Assembly (NCBI RefSeq): GCF_008728515.1 | Contig: NW_022161834.1 | Location: 104,038 to 168,037, forward strand | DNA: 64,000 nucleotides | Source: Papio anubis | Taxonomy: Eukaryota > Chordata > Mammalia > Primates > Cercopithecidae | Reading direction: 5' to 3' | In this document: in pieces, positions 11,049-23,000 of the stretch | Position numbering within the stretch: the first letter of the stretch is position 1 | How the letters are laid out: each line of letters starts with the position of its first letter | Translations under genes and position numbers: made by a program | The notes under the pieces: generated by a model | What the model was told of the DNA's origin: nothing | Databases searched by the model: none | Seen by the model: the letters and a program-made list of their open reading frames with translations, nothing else

Positions 11049-14000
11049 TTTCTTTCTTTCTTTCTTTTCTTTCTATCCATCATCTAACTATCTATCTACA
11101 TTTGTGTCCATGATTCCTGGCTTATAACTCTCATAGCCCTTGTTTCAGCCCTTTGTCATAATGTTGGGGCACTCTGGGCCTGAGAAGAAGGCCTCAGGAA
11201 GCAGATTCTTTCTCTGACCTGCCCTCCTTTCACCCGGCCAAGGCAGGACTCTAATCTGATTGTGGGTTATAAGACCCTTGATCCATAGAGGGTCCTGCCC
11301 TGTACCCTGGAGGAAGGAATGCTGCACAGAGAGGTCAAGAAGAATCTAAAGAGACAGGCCTTACTGGGTTTAGACCATGCCCTTTCTGTCCAATCACATT
11401 CCTACATGGTTGCCAATCATGCCTATCCAATGAAGTCTCCATGAAAGGCCCAAGAGGACAGGGTTCAGGGGCTTCCAGATAGGTGAACACGTGGAGGCTG
11501 ATGGGAAGGTGAACAAAAACTCATTCAGATGCCGGAAGGTTAGTGCACCCCAGCTCCACAAGGATGGAAGCTCCTGCACTCTGGACTCTTCCAGACCTTG
11601 CCCTGTGTATCTCTTCATCTGGTTGTTTATTTGTATCCTTTAAAATATCCTTTTAGTAAGCCAGTAAATGCATTTCACTGAATTCTAGCAATCTTTTTCT
11701 TCTTTTTTTAGACAGGGTCTCACTCTTTTACCCAGGGTGGATTCAGTGGTATGATCATGGCTCACTGCAGCCTTGGACTTCTGGGCTCGAATGATCCTCC
11801 TGCCTCAGCCTCCTGAGTAGCTTGGGACTACAAGCGTGCACCACCACACCTAGCTAATTCTTTTTTTTTTTTTTTGAGATGGAGTCTCGCTCTGTCGCCA
11901 AGGCTGGAGTGCAGTGGCGCTCTCGGCTCACTGCAAGCTCTGCCTCCCGGGTTCACTCCATTCTCCTGCCTCAGCCTCCCAAGCAGTTGAGACTACATGC
12001 ACGTGCCACCATGCCCAGCTAATATTTGTATTTTTAGTAGAGATAGAGGTTCACCATATTGGCCAGGATGGTCTCAAACTCCTGGCCTCGTGATCCACCT
12101 GCCTCGGCCTCCCAAAGTGCTGAGATTACAGGTGTGAGCCACTGCACCTGGCCCACCTGGCGAATTTTTTTTTTTTTTTTTTTTTTTTTGAGACGGAGTC
12201 TTGCTCTGTGGCCCAGGCTGGAGTGCAGTGGCCGGATCTCAGCTCACTGCAAGCTCCGCCTCCTGGGTTTACGCCATTCTCCTGCCTCAGCCTCCCGAGT
12301 AGCTGGGACTACAGGTGCCCGCCACCTCGCCCGGCTAGTTTTTTGTATTTTTTTTTTTTAGTAGAGATGGGGTTTCACCGTGTTAGCCAGGATGGTCTCG
12401 ATCTCCTGACCTCGTGATCTGCCCGTCTCGGCCTCCCAAAGTGCTGGGATTACAGGCTTGAGCCACCGCGCCCGGCCAGAATTTTTAAATTTTCTGTGGA
12501 GATGGGGTCTCGCTATGTTGACCAGGCTGGTCTCAAACTCCTGGCCTCCAGTGATCCTCCCACCTTGGCCTCCCAAAGTGCTGGGATTACAGGTGTGAGC
12601 CACCACACCAGACCCACTCTAGCAAATTAACTGAACCCTAAGAGGAGGCTGTGGAAACCGAAACTTGCAGCCAGTCAGCCAGCTGTTCCAGAGGCCTGGA
12701 CATGCAACTGGTGGGAAGGAGGGGGCACTCCTTTGGGACTGCGCCCTCACCCTGTGATGTCTGAGGCTGTCTCTAGGTAGATAGTGTTGGAATTGAATTG
12801 GCAGACACCCAGCTGGTGTCGGCTGCAGAATTGATTGCTTGCTTGGTGGTGGGGAGAAAACCCCACACATTTGGTCACAGAAGTCTTCTGTGTTGATTGT
12901 TGCGTTGAGTGAGAGAATAGGAAAAAGCATGTTGAGGGTTGTTTTTTTGATACTCATGGGTAAGCATTAGTATCTTCATTTCAGAGATGAAGAAACAGAA
13001 AAGAGGGGGTAGGTCACTTGTTCAGGTAGTGGTAGAGTCAGGTTCTGAATGCTGGTCATTGACTGACCATTCCATAGCCTTGCAGTACTGACTATAAAAC
13101 ATCTAACAGGTACAGAGCAAATGTTCAATAAATGCTCCCTTTTGTTTTTGTTTTTCACTTTTCCCATTCTCTCAGGCATGAAGTAGAGAACGAAGCTGAA
13201 CATACATTTTGTGGGCACTGCACCTAAGGCGATGATTCCTTTATTCCTGACCCCTAAGGCACAAAGGGCACTTCTTGTTCATTACTGGTTCATTAATGCT
13301 GGCTCTGCAGAATAGGCTGCAGTGTCAACATCTTTAATGGAATAAAAGGCAGACTCCCAGCTGGGCGCGGTGGCTCACGCCTGTAATCCCACTGCTTTGG
13401 GAGGCCGGGGCAGGCGGATCACTAGGTCAGGAGATCGAGACCATCCTGGCTAACACGGTGAAACACCGTCTCTACTAAAAATACAAAAAATTAGCCGGGC
13501 GTGGTGGGGGGCGCCTGTAGTCCCAGCTACTCGGGAGGCTGAGGCAGGAGAATGGCGTGAACCCGGGAGGCGGAGCTTGCAGTGAGCCGAGATGGCGCCA
13601 CAGCACTCCAGCCTGGGCGACAGAGGGAGACTCCCAAAGACATATGTGAAGAGGTCCAGTGATTTGAATGGACAAACAGGCAAATATTTTGCTTTCTTTT
13701 GAAAAGGAAAAATTGTATGTTTATGGCATGGCTATTACTATGTGCAGTGGGAAAACCGGCATAGTGCAGAGGAAAGGCCCTTTGGTCTAATGCCAACTCT
13801 GCCCTAGCTGGGTGTTAGGAGACATAAGCTAGTAGCCATCCTGCTAACCTTAAAGGAAGTTTTAAGGTTGTAAGGCTCAAAGGAGAGAAGGGCTGTGATT
13901 CACTTTTTAAAAGCATATTTTTTCAAGGCTACATAAGATTTTCTCATTATCCTCACTATCACATCACATGGATCCTCCCTTTCCTGGGTTTGAGAAGGGG

Positions 14001-17000
14001 GTTCAGGTCACCCAGTCCCTTACCAAACAAAGGGTGGCAACGATGGTTAAGAAAGGTCAGAGCTAATAGTAATTCTACTTGCTTATACAGCTGCAGCCAC
14101 TGCATAGCCCTAGGACCTAGATCCCCCACAGGCTTTGAGAGATGACCCCAAGTCAAGCAGAGCACATATGAGAGCAGTGGAGAAAGAGTTTCTCTCTTGA
14201 AGAGAGCATACTGCATATTTCCCGGAGACAAAAGGGAGCATCGAACCCAATGCTATTATTCTGAAGTTTGCTAACAGAGCCTTCCATATGCAAGCACCAG
14301 AGTTCCATGCTTCACCAGGTTGGTCATTTCTGGAATGGGAACACTGAATTGCAAGATGTTGTTGATTATGACCAGGAGTCTGATTCGTATGCTAATCAGT
14401 GAAAACAGTAACAAATACTCCAAATTGATGTACCATACGATTTACCATGGCTTTGGAATGTATTTTGGTACACAGTGTATTACAATGATTCTAAGATGAA
14501 CATTTTAATTTTAAAGTCTTTGCAGTCATTGATGTATGTTGTAATTTAATCGCACATAAAACAATGGTGCATTTTTAATCAATGACAGATTTGATGAAAT
14601 ACAGTTCATGTCAATTTTAGTATAACTGACAGCCTGGAAATTCAAATCATTTTGAACCAAATAAAGTATGCATGAATATCGATAATTATTGCCATCACAC
14701 TCAACTTAGAAGACCCAAGCTAAGAGGGTGCTGAAAATACCTCTTTCTCCCTCTGTTCCCAGAATTTCTGATTTAGTGGTGCTGCAGCGCAACCTGGGCA
14801 GTGGGATATTCAAGAAGTTCCCCAGGTGATTTGGATGCACTTTAAAGTTTGAGAAGCATTACTTGTTTCTTTGGAAGGCATCACTTTGCAACTGCTCTGG
14901 CCAGATACCTGGGAATCATATTAGAATCCTCCTTCTCCATATAGCTCTCGAGTTCCTCCCTTCCTTTTTATTTCCTCTGTTGTCCCCTGGTTTACAGCCC
15001 CATATTTCTGCTCCAGATCTCTGTCTTGCCTCCTTATCTCTCTCCTGCCTTCTGGGGTCTTATTTTTTCAATCTGTAGTCACACTGCTGCCAGATGGATT
15101 TCTCAGTTCTTAACCAAATTAGGCCCCAATTTAGGCTCTCTTGGCTAAAACCAACCTCCTCTGAAGGGTGCACAAACCTCTTCCTGACATGGCCTCTGCC
15201 CACTTCCCAACCCTGTCTGCTGCTCTTCTCCACAAACATCCAGTGTTCCTGGGGACATGAATGGCCAGTTCCTAGAACAACCCCTCTCCTTGGTCCCTTT
15301 ATGTCTTGGTACCTAGTGTTCCCTCTGCCTCCATCTCTCCTCACTTGGCAGATTCATTCTTAACTTTCCAGGAAGGGCTTTCTTGTGGCCCTTCTCTCAA
15401 CTGTCTCTGTCCTGGTATGAAGATCCACCCCATCTTCTCGCCTCCTTGGCAGTAACACACCTATCCATGACATCACAGAGCAGGACCAACCGTAGCTCTA
15501 ATGACGCTGTGCACTCCTCGGGCGGGGCATCTCTGGCACTTAGAACGGGGCCTGGTTCTGTGTTTGCTTTACATAAGTGAGTGACTGCTTTTGTGACTGC
15601 AGGGTGCATGAAATATGTACTCAGAAAATGCCTTTGTTTAAAATACTTCAAGAAAGGGGGGCTAAATAAAACAAGACTGGCAGCATTTGATAATTATTGA
15701 AGAAGGGTGCTGGAGACACAAGGATCCATTATACTATTAGTTCTACGTTCGCTTGACATTTTTCATAATAAAATGTAAAACAAAAGAAAACGTCTTTGCT
15801 TGAAAGGCTAATTTGAATAATAAGAGAAATGGAGGTTCTGTTCCCCTCTGCATCTGAGAGGTGACTTCAGTCTTTTTTGGGCTCTGTGGGGAGACTTTGG
15901 CACAGTCAATTTGATTGTGGGAATTTTTATATAGAAAGACCCTCTGACAAATGGGTGAAGTTTGCAATGTACAACCACACCCGGTCCTACCTTCTTTATT
16001 TCCTTTTTTGTCATGTTTCTTCAACCATTCAATATTTTTTCTGATGGCTTCCAAATAGGCTTCTGTTTTTCCTGAAAGAGGTAAGAGAACGAAATCAAAC
16101 ACTCAGAAAATATCACTACATCTCATTTTAGAGACCACACTTATGTTCAAAACCACAAATATTAGACGTATGCAGCACTTGCAAGGTTGTTTCCCTAACT
16201 AGGCAATGTACATATTTGCATGTGCATATGTGTGTTTGTGTGTTGAGGGGTTTAGGTCAAGGAGAGCAGGTGGGGATGAGGTTCCAGGAGGAAGAATCAA
16301 GTTGGTAAGTGTCAAGGGGCATGATTCCCACACACAAATAAATCCACCTTGATGTCCTGGCAGAGAAGAGTTTTGATTCGGTTTACTAGATAGATGGGCC
16401 CCTAGATTAGTTCATTTCTGGTTAGGGATGGTTCTTCCAAACTGAGGAGCATCATCAGGCCAAGGACTTGAATGAGAGTGGCAGATACTTAAAGATTCCA
16501 TCACTTCAGTTAAAAGTCCAAATGTGTGGCTTTATGTAAGCAGCTCTAAGTCTTCTGCCCAATTCTGGCAGGGGACAGGTAAAAACTTAGACAAAGAGGT
16601 GACCAGTGCTTCACTTCAAGGTTTGGATGGCAAACTTTAGAACTGGTTCTAATAAAACTCTCCAGGATGTAAACACTGTTCAAAGGGCCTCAAGTGTGGC
16701 ACAAGAACACCAGGCATCACTCATGCACCTGCTCTCTGATGTCCTTTACCTGCACTTATGTCTGCAAGTGGATATTACCATCCACTGAGAGGTGAGGAAT
16801 CTGGGGCTCAGAGAGGCGAAGTGAGTAGGCTAAGGCTACACAGGAAATAACTGCTGGCATTTGGACTCTGATCTGCTTAGTTTCCACTACCTGCATTATC
16901 TGCAGGATAAGACCTCACCTTCAGACATGGACAGCAATGTTGCTTTGTTCTGTATCAAAGAAATCAGCCATTCTCTTAACCAGGTGAGGCCCGAAAGCTT

Positions 17001-20000
17001 GAGAGGCCCTAAAGCTTAGGGAGTCAGCACCAAGAAACCAGGTCTCTAGAAAGTACCAGATGGCCTACAAAAAGAGGCTTTCAAAGTCCAGGGCCTCTGC
17101 AGAAGCAACAGACGCCGAGCTCAGTGTGGTGACCACCCCATTCTGAGCCGCATCTGAGCCCTGTTACCTCTACTCTACCGCACAGTCTTCTTGGTTGAGC
17201 TACCTGTATTGTGTGCTTATCATGTGCTGAGGACTGCTTTATGCTCCAAAATGCACTGTCTCATTTATTCTTCACTTTTTGAGGCAGTCCTATTATCATC
17301 CCCATTTCACAGATGAAGAAACTGGAGCACAGAGACATAAAGTCATAATCACATGGCTAAAAAGTAGCAGAGCCAGGCTTGAACCTGGGTACCTCCAACT
17401 ACTGTCCATGTACAATAATACTGCCCTAAGAGTTGACCGTGTTCCAATTGCCCCCACTGTGTTTACCTAAGTGACTTTCTGAGCATCTTTCTTCCTGATC
17501 TTGAAGCCTACTCTTGCCTTACCACTGAAGATCTGTGTCATCTGGTTCCCAAAGAAGCACAGAGACTCCTATGCAAAAAGGGGTAAATGGACCAGAAGAG
17601 ATCCACAATTTTTAGTCCTTAGTTGCTTCAATAGTTGGTGTAGAAACTGCCTTGATTTCAGCAGTCTGGGAGGCTGAGGAGGGAGGACTGCTTGAGGCCA
17701 GGAGTTCAAGACCAGCCTGCACAACATTGTGAGACCCTATCTCTACTAATAAATAGATACATAAATAATGATTTTAAAAATGCAGTGTTTTCTGTTTCAA
17801 ATTAATTCACTTAGATAAGGCATTTTGAGCAAGGAAAGAAATCTAAGTGCAGACCATTTCTAAACAATGCAACTTCATTATTTTAAAGAGTTTAAATCAA
17901 ATTACTGATCCCCATAGGGCTCGCTTTAATGAATAATTTGTCATTCGCACATTAGGTAGTTAGGACTTCTGAAACTTTTGAGTATGTCTGAAAATAGTCT
18001 TGTTCTTTAAATAATTTTAAGCATTTTTTCTACTATCTTCTCTGATATCAATATCATGATGTTAGAGCTTATTTGGGAGAAGGAAAACCACAGCTTGCTC
18101 TGTTTAAACACTGCATTAAAAATTCCAAATTAGGAGAGTAAAAACAAATGAAGTTTTCACTATAGTGGGGCAGACATTGCCCACTCTTGTGCCTCCCTCT
18201 TCATAGCTAGCTAATAGAGCAGCCTTCTACTGATAACGGATGAAATGGGTAGATCAATGCATCACCTTTTTTGATCCTCAGGCATGTTCTACTGTTTCCC
18301 TGAAGTTTTCAATAGGATTGAGCTCTAGTTGCTGATGCTGAAGTTTGGTCATTATCACACCTTATATTGGCTTCTTTCCCTTCGTGCTCATGTACCTACC
18401 CTGCAGTGGTGCTTCCTGGGGTCACTTCCCAATGAAGCTACTTCACCTCAAATCCTTCTCTTAGTGCATGCCTTGGAGGGAACTCAACATAAGACAGTTT
18501 GAAATAGAGGCCTTGACCAGGCTCTGTGGCTCACACCTGTGATCCCTGCACTTTGGGAGGCCGGGGTGGGTGGATGGCTTGAACTCAAGAGTTTGAGACC
18601 AGCCTGGACAACATGGAAAAACCCCATGTCTACCAAAAAAAAAAAAAAAAAAAAAAATTAGCCAGGCGTGCTGGTGTGCATCTGTAGTCCCAGCTATTAG
18701 GAGGCTGAGGTGGGAGGAGGACTGCTTAAGCCCAGGAGGTGGAGGTTGCAGTGAGCCAAGATTGCACCACTGCACTCCAGCCTGGGCAACACAGCCAGAT
18801 TCTGCCTCAAAAGAAAAATAAATTAAAGGTCTCAGCATTATTACATTAGGCTGCTTTCTGTTCAGGAACCCACTACCTATAAAAATGGTATGGAATTTTA
18901 AACAGTATGTAATGTTTGAAAAGCTATTTTATTCACTATATTGACATTATCAACTCACAACAGAGAATGCGTTTACTATAGCTTAAAGAAAATTGGACTG
19001 CAATTCTAGTAAGACTAGTATCTTAGTACCTAACATATGATTAGGACAGTTTCCCTAATTTATAACAGAACACCCTGTCATTCTCATCCTCTTTCATGCT
19101 TTATTTTTATCCATCGGAAGGTGACTACTTATCACCTTCTACTGTAGCATATAATTTATTAAGTTTACTGTCTTCCTCCCTTAGAAATATGTTGTTTGCT
19201 GATGTACCCTCTTGCCTAGAACAAGGACTGACAGAGAGGAAGCTCTCAAGAAATATTTGTCAATGAGTAAATGGATGAAGGCTTTCTATACAGAAGCCAA
19301 ATTGCAATTAGAAGATTGCCCAGTGAGGCCGGGCGCGGTGGCTCAAGCCTGTAATCCCAGCACTTTGGGAGGCCGAGGCAGGCGGATCATGAGGCCAGGA
19401 GATCGAGACCATCCTGGCTAACACGGTGAAACCCCGTCTCTACTAAAAATACAAGAAAATTAGCCGGGCGAGGTGGCGGGCGCCTGTAGTCCCAGCTACT
19501 CGGGAGGCTGAGGCAGGAGAATGGCGTGAACCCGGGGGGTCGGAGCTTGCAGTGAGCCGAGATCGCGCCACTGCACTCCAGCCTGGGGCACAGAGCAAGA
19601 CTCTGTCTCAAAAAAAAAAAAAAAAAAAAAAAGAAGATTGCCCAGTGAGCATGGAATCCAAACTAGGAAACGACGTCTTAAAAAAACATATAAATGGCAT
19701 AGATTTATCTCTACCCTTTTTTTTTTAGTGACAATGAATGATTTATTTGAAAGACTTGAAATGTAATGGATTCTAAACTTAAATGACAGCTATATCAGAA
19801 CATTTAAGACACAAGTGTGATAGGTATACTATATCCATATGTCATTCTTCATAGAATTCTACTAATTAAATATTTTCTCAGTTTATTCATGAAGAAACTA
19901 AGGCTCAGAGAGGTTAAATGACATGCCCAAGGCGACATAGCTAAGTGAGGGTCTGATATGGTTGGGTTGTGTCCCCACCCAAATCTCATCTTGAATTGTC

Positions 20001-23000
20001 GTTCCCATAATCCCCATGTGTCATGGGAGGGACCCAGTAGGAGGTAATTGAATCATGGGGGCGGTTACCCCCATGCTGCTGTTCTTGTAGTAGTGAGTGA
20101 GTTCTCACAAGATCAAATGGTTATGTAAGGGGCTTTTCCCCATTTGCTCAGCACTCCTCCTTCCTACCGTCATGTGAAGGAGGATGTGTTTGTTTCCCCT
20201 TCCACCATGAGTATAAGTTTCCTGAGGCCTCCTCAGGAACTGTGAGTCAATTAAACCTTTTTCCTTTACAAATTACCCAGTCTCAGGTATGTATTTATTA
20301 GCAGCACGAGAGGGAACTAATACAGGGTCAGAGCCTGGTTTTGAACCAAAATTAATATGGAGCCTTTAATGACTGGGGCTGGGTCAAATTCACCTTTTAG
20401 ACTAGAGAAATTGAGTGCCTGCCATTGTTGTTAAACTGGCTGACAAGGCAGTGGTTCTCAAACTTTGATGCACATTAAAATCACTTAGCGAAAAATTTTA
20501 AAGGCCCAGTGTCCAAATTGCTCCTCAGACCAATTAAATCAGAATATCTGGGACTAGGGACCAAACATTTGTACTTTTTAATGATCCCGAGGTGGTTCCA
20601 ATGTGCAGCAAAGTTTGGGAACCACTGCCACCAGTTTTAAGACCTCCACACGCTTACAAGAGCCTTGGCAACAATGGGAATCATATCAGGTACTCTTTTG
20701 CTCTTGGAGCAAAGCAGCTGGCTCATATTGACTTTTCTCTTTGCAGGAGCTGTAAAGCAAATCTTCTATTTACACAGTATGCACTGAAAACCTTAGGAGA
20801 GTCGACTTTGGAAAGCTGGACTATTTTTTTCCTCAATTTATTTCATCTTCCTTTGGAAAAAAAAATAGCTCATGGCTGAGGTAATAGAGCACAAGCCTTA
20901 AAACATACGCTGAAGCAGATGGGAAAAGGGCCAGAATCAAGATGCAGCCTTGTTTTTCTGGCTGTTCTGGTTTTTAACACTGTGAGAAAAATATCTTTTC
21001 TAAACATGAATTTGTCCTTACTCTGCTATGCTGTCCTGACTGTCTCCCTCTGGGGAAAGTGTATAAATCAATCAGGTTGTCCTATTGCATACTGCATGTA
21101 CTAAAGACATTAGGTTTTGTAAAAGAGTGTTTATAAAAATTAAAGTTTGATATAATACTTAAAATTATGCCAAGATTACATGACTGCACTTTTGAACTGG
21201 ATGAAGCAAAGCAACTGATACTGATGCATGGGTGCCGACACAGGCCACAGAGCTGTGAGATTCAAGATTCTGCATAATGATGACATTTTACATGCCCATT
21301 AGATGCAGTATGGAAGACTGGAAGAGCACTGGAAGAAGAGTCAGGAAACATGGGTTCAAGGCCAGCTCCACCACTCTGGCCATGAGGTCTTGAGCAAGTC
21401 GCTCATCTTCTGGGCCTTGTTTTACTGGTTTGTAAATCAAGGGGTGAATGCTAAAAAGGAGACTCATGATTTGTACATATAGAAAGAAATTCCCTTTTGT
21501 TGTCCTTGAAAAATCCATATTGATATATGGCTTTCCCAAGCCGACTTGGGACTTCCTCACCCACTTGCTGACTCCCAGGGGAGAATATTGGACTCCTGAT
21601 TTTTGGACATTTCTAGCAGAATCCCCGGAGACTTGAAGGGAGGCGTGAATTCTCTCATGTTGCTTAAAAAATAAGTGTATCCACATGAATTAGGCAATTT
21701 ATTATCAATTTATTAAATAGGCTAACTTTTCTGGCTCCTGTAAAAAAGATATGACGATGATAGGACATTTAAGTGAAAGTTACCTTAGAGATCACCTTTT
21801 CCAACCTAATTTTATTGTCCAGCCATAAACTTAAATGATAGCACTGGAGTGAGTTTATGGGTGTTATAACGCTTATCTCATCCCTTGGATGATTAAAAAA
21901 AAAAGACTTTCAGTGACCCACAGAACAGATGTGAATGAGTAAACATCCAACTGGCAAAAAGAGCCACACTTAGATTATGAAATAAAGTTTGAAAACAGTT
22001 TTCTTTGGTCTTCAGAGAGCAATTTACTTGAAAAGTTAAGCAACTTTATAGATTTGGTTGAAGTTAGAATAAATTATAATTTATTAGAATATCCATAAAA
22101 ATTTAGGAATAATTATTGAATCAGTCAAACAACTAGACCAACATTGAAAAACACTATTCTTAATGTGGGTCCCTGTGGAAACCGTAGTTTAAATAGTTTA
22201 AACTATTTTCAAAGGTGAATGTATCATTTTTCATCATTGGTAATGAAGTTGGATGTTTTTTACATTAAGCTGGAAATGAGATGCATAGAAACATGCTTTG
22301 TAAACTGAAGCATGATATAAATGTAGAGTATTATTATGACTTACATTCCTCACAGGACCCAGTTCATGCTAGGCATGGTTAATAAACGGTTGCTGTGGTT
22401 AGATGAGGCTATCACTTCACACACTGCAAGGCCAAAACAGACTCCCCACAGATACTATTGCCAATGTGTTCTGCTTATAATTATTTCCGTAAGTGGTTTT
22501 AGCTGGACCATTACCTCATCCTTTATTCTACTCTGTAACGTCCTCCAACTTTCTGTCCTGAAGGGATCCTGTTCTACATATGTCTGGCTCATCAATAAGT
22601 GGGATATGTGTGCATGTATGTGGCCTGTGTTGCACTTGCCGGCATATGGGTTAAGGACTATTCTTGGGCCATTTCAAAGCTTGCTTGAGTCCTCAAAGGC
22701 AGGAATTGGTTCTTATATTCCTTCTGTAGCTGCTTCCTAGGCACAGCGTTAGGCATGCCATTGGAATAAGTGTTTATTTCTTGCTGAATAACTGTCCCAG
22801 AAAACCCAGTCAACCCTGCCTCCACTCAGACGGATGATTTTCTTTTTCTACCTACAGACAATGGGTGTTTTCTCACTGGGTTTCATAACGGAGAAGCAAA
22901 ATAGCCCTTGAGAAAAATGCAATAAAACAACTACGAACACAAAGATATATGTCGGTATGTCCTTTTGGGGATTAATTACATTTTTTTCTTAGAAATTGTT

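Larger units (their letters stand above)
11697..12616 (-). mobile_element. Old AluJ split by two younger Alus
   Basis: The left part of an old Alu (11697-11861, 'AGACAGGGTCTCACTC' to 'CACCTAGCTAATTC') resumes at 12478-12616 ('CTGTGGAGATGGGGTCTCGC' to 'CACACCAGACCC'). Two complete younger Alus lie between. Confidence 0.85.
9789..15990 (-). other. SCG3 intron 11
   Basis: 6.2-kb intron. It holds a MIR split by MER5A, a long pyrimidine tract, a nest of Alus, an AluY without tail, a MER5-like fragment and an L2 3' fragment, all listed separately. I see nothing recognisable at 10301-10942, 11085-11695, 12617-12954 or 13640-14735. Confidence 0.8.

Noticed and set aside
10799..11083. Lys/Arg/Glu-rich 94-codon frame on -
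   Set aside because: It is the translation of the simple (GAAA/GGAA) repeat.
22336..22740. 134-codon open frame on + in SCG3 intron 10
   Set aside because: No recognisable domain, no splice or promoter context, and the length is within chance for a 64-kb window.
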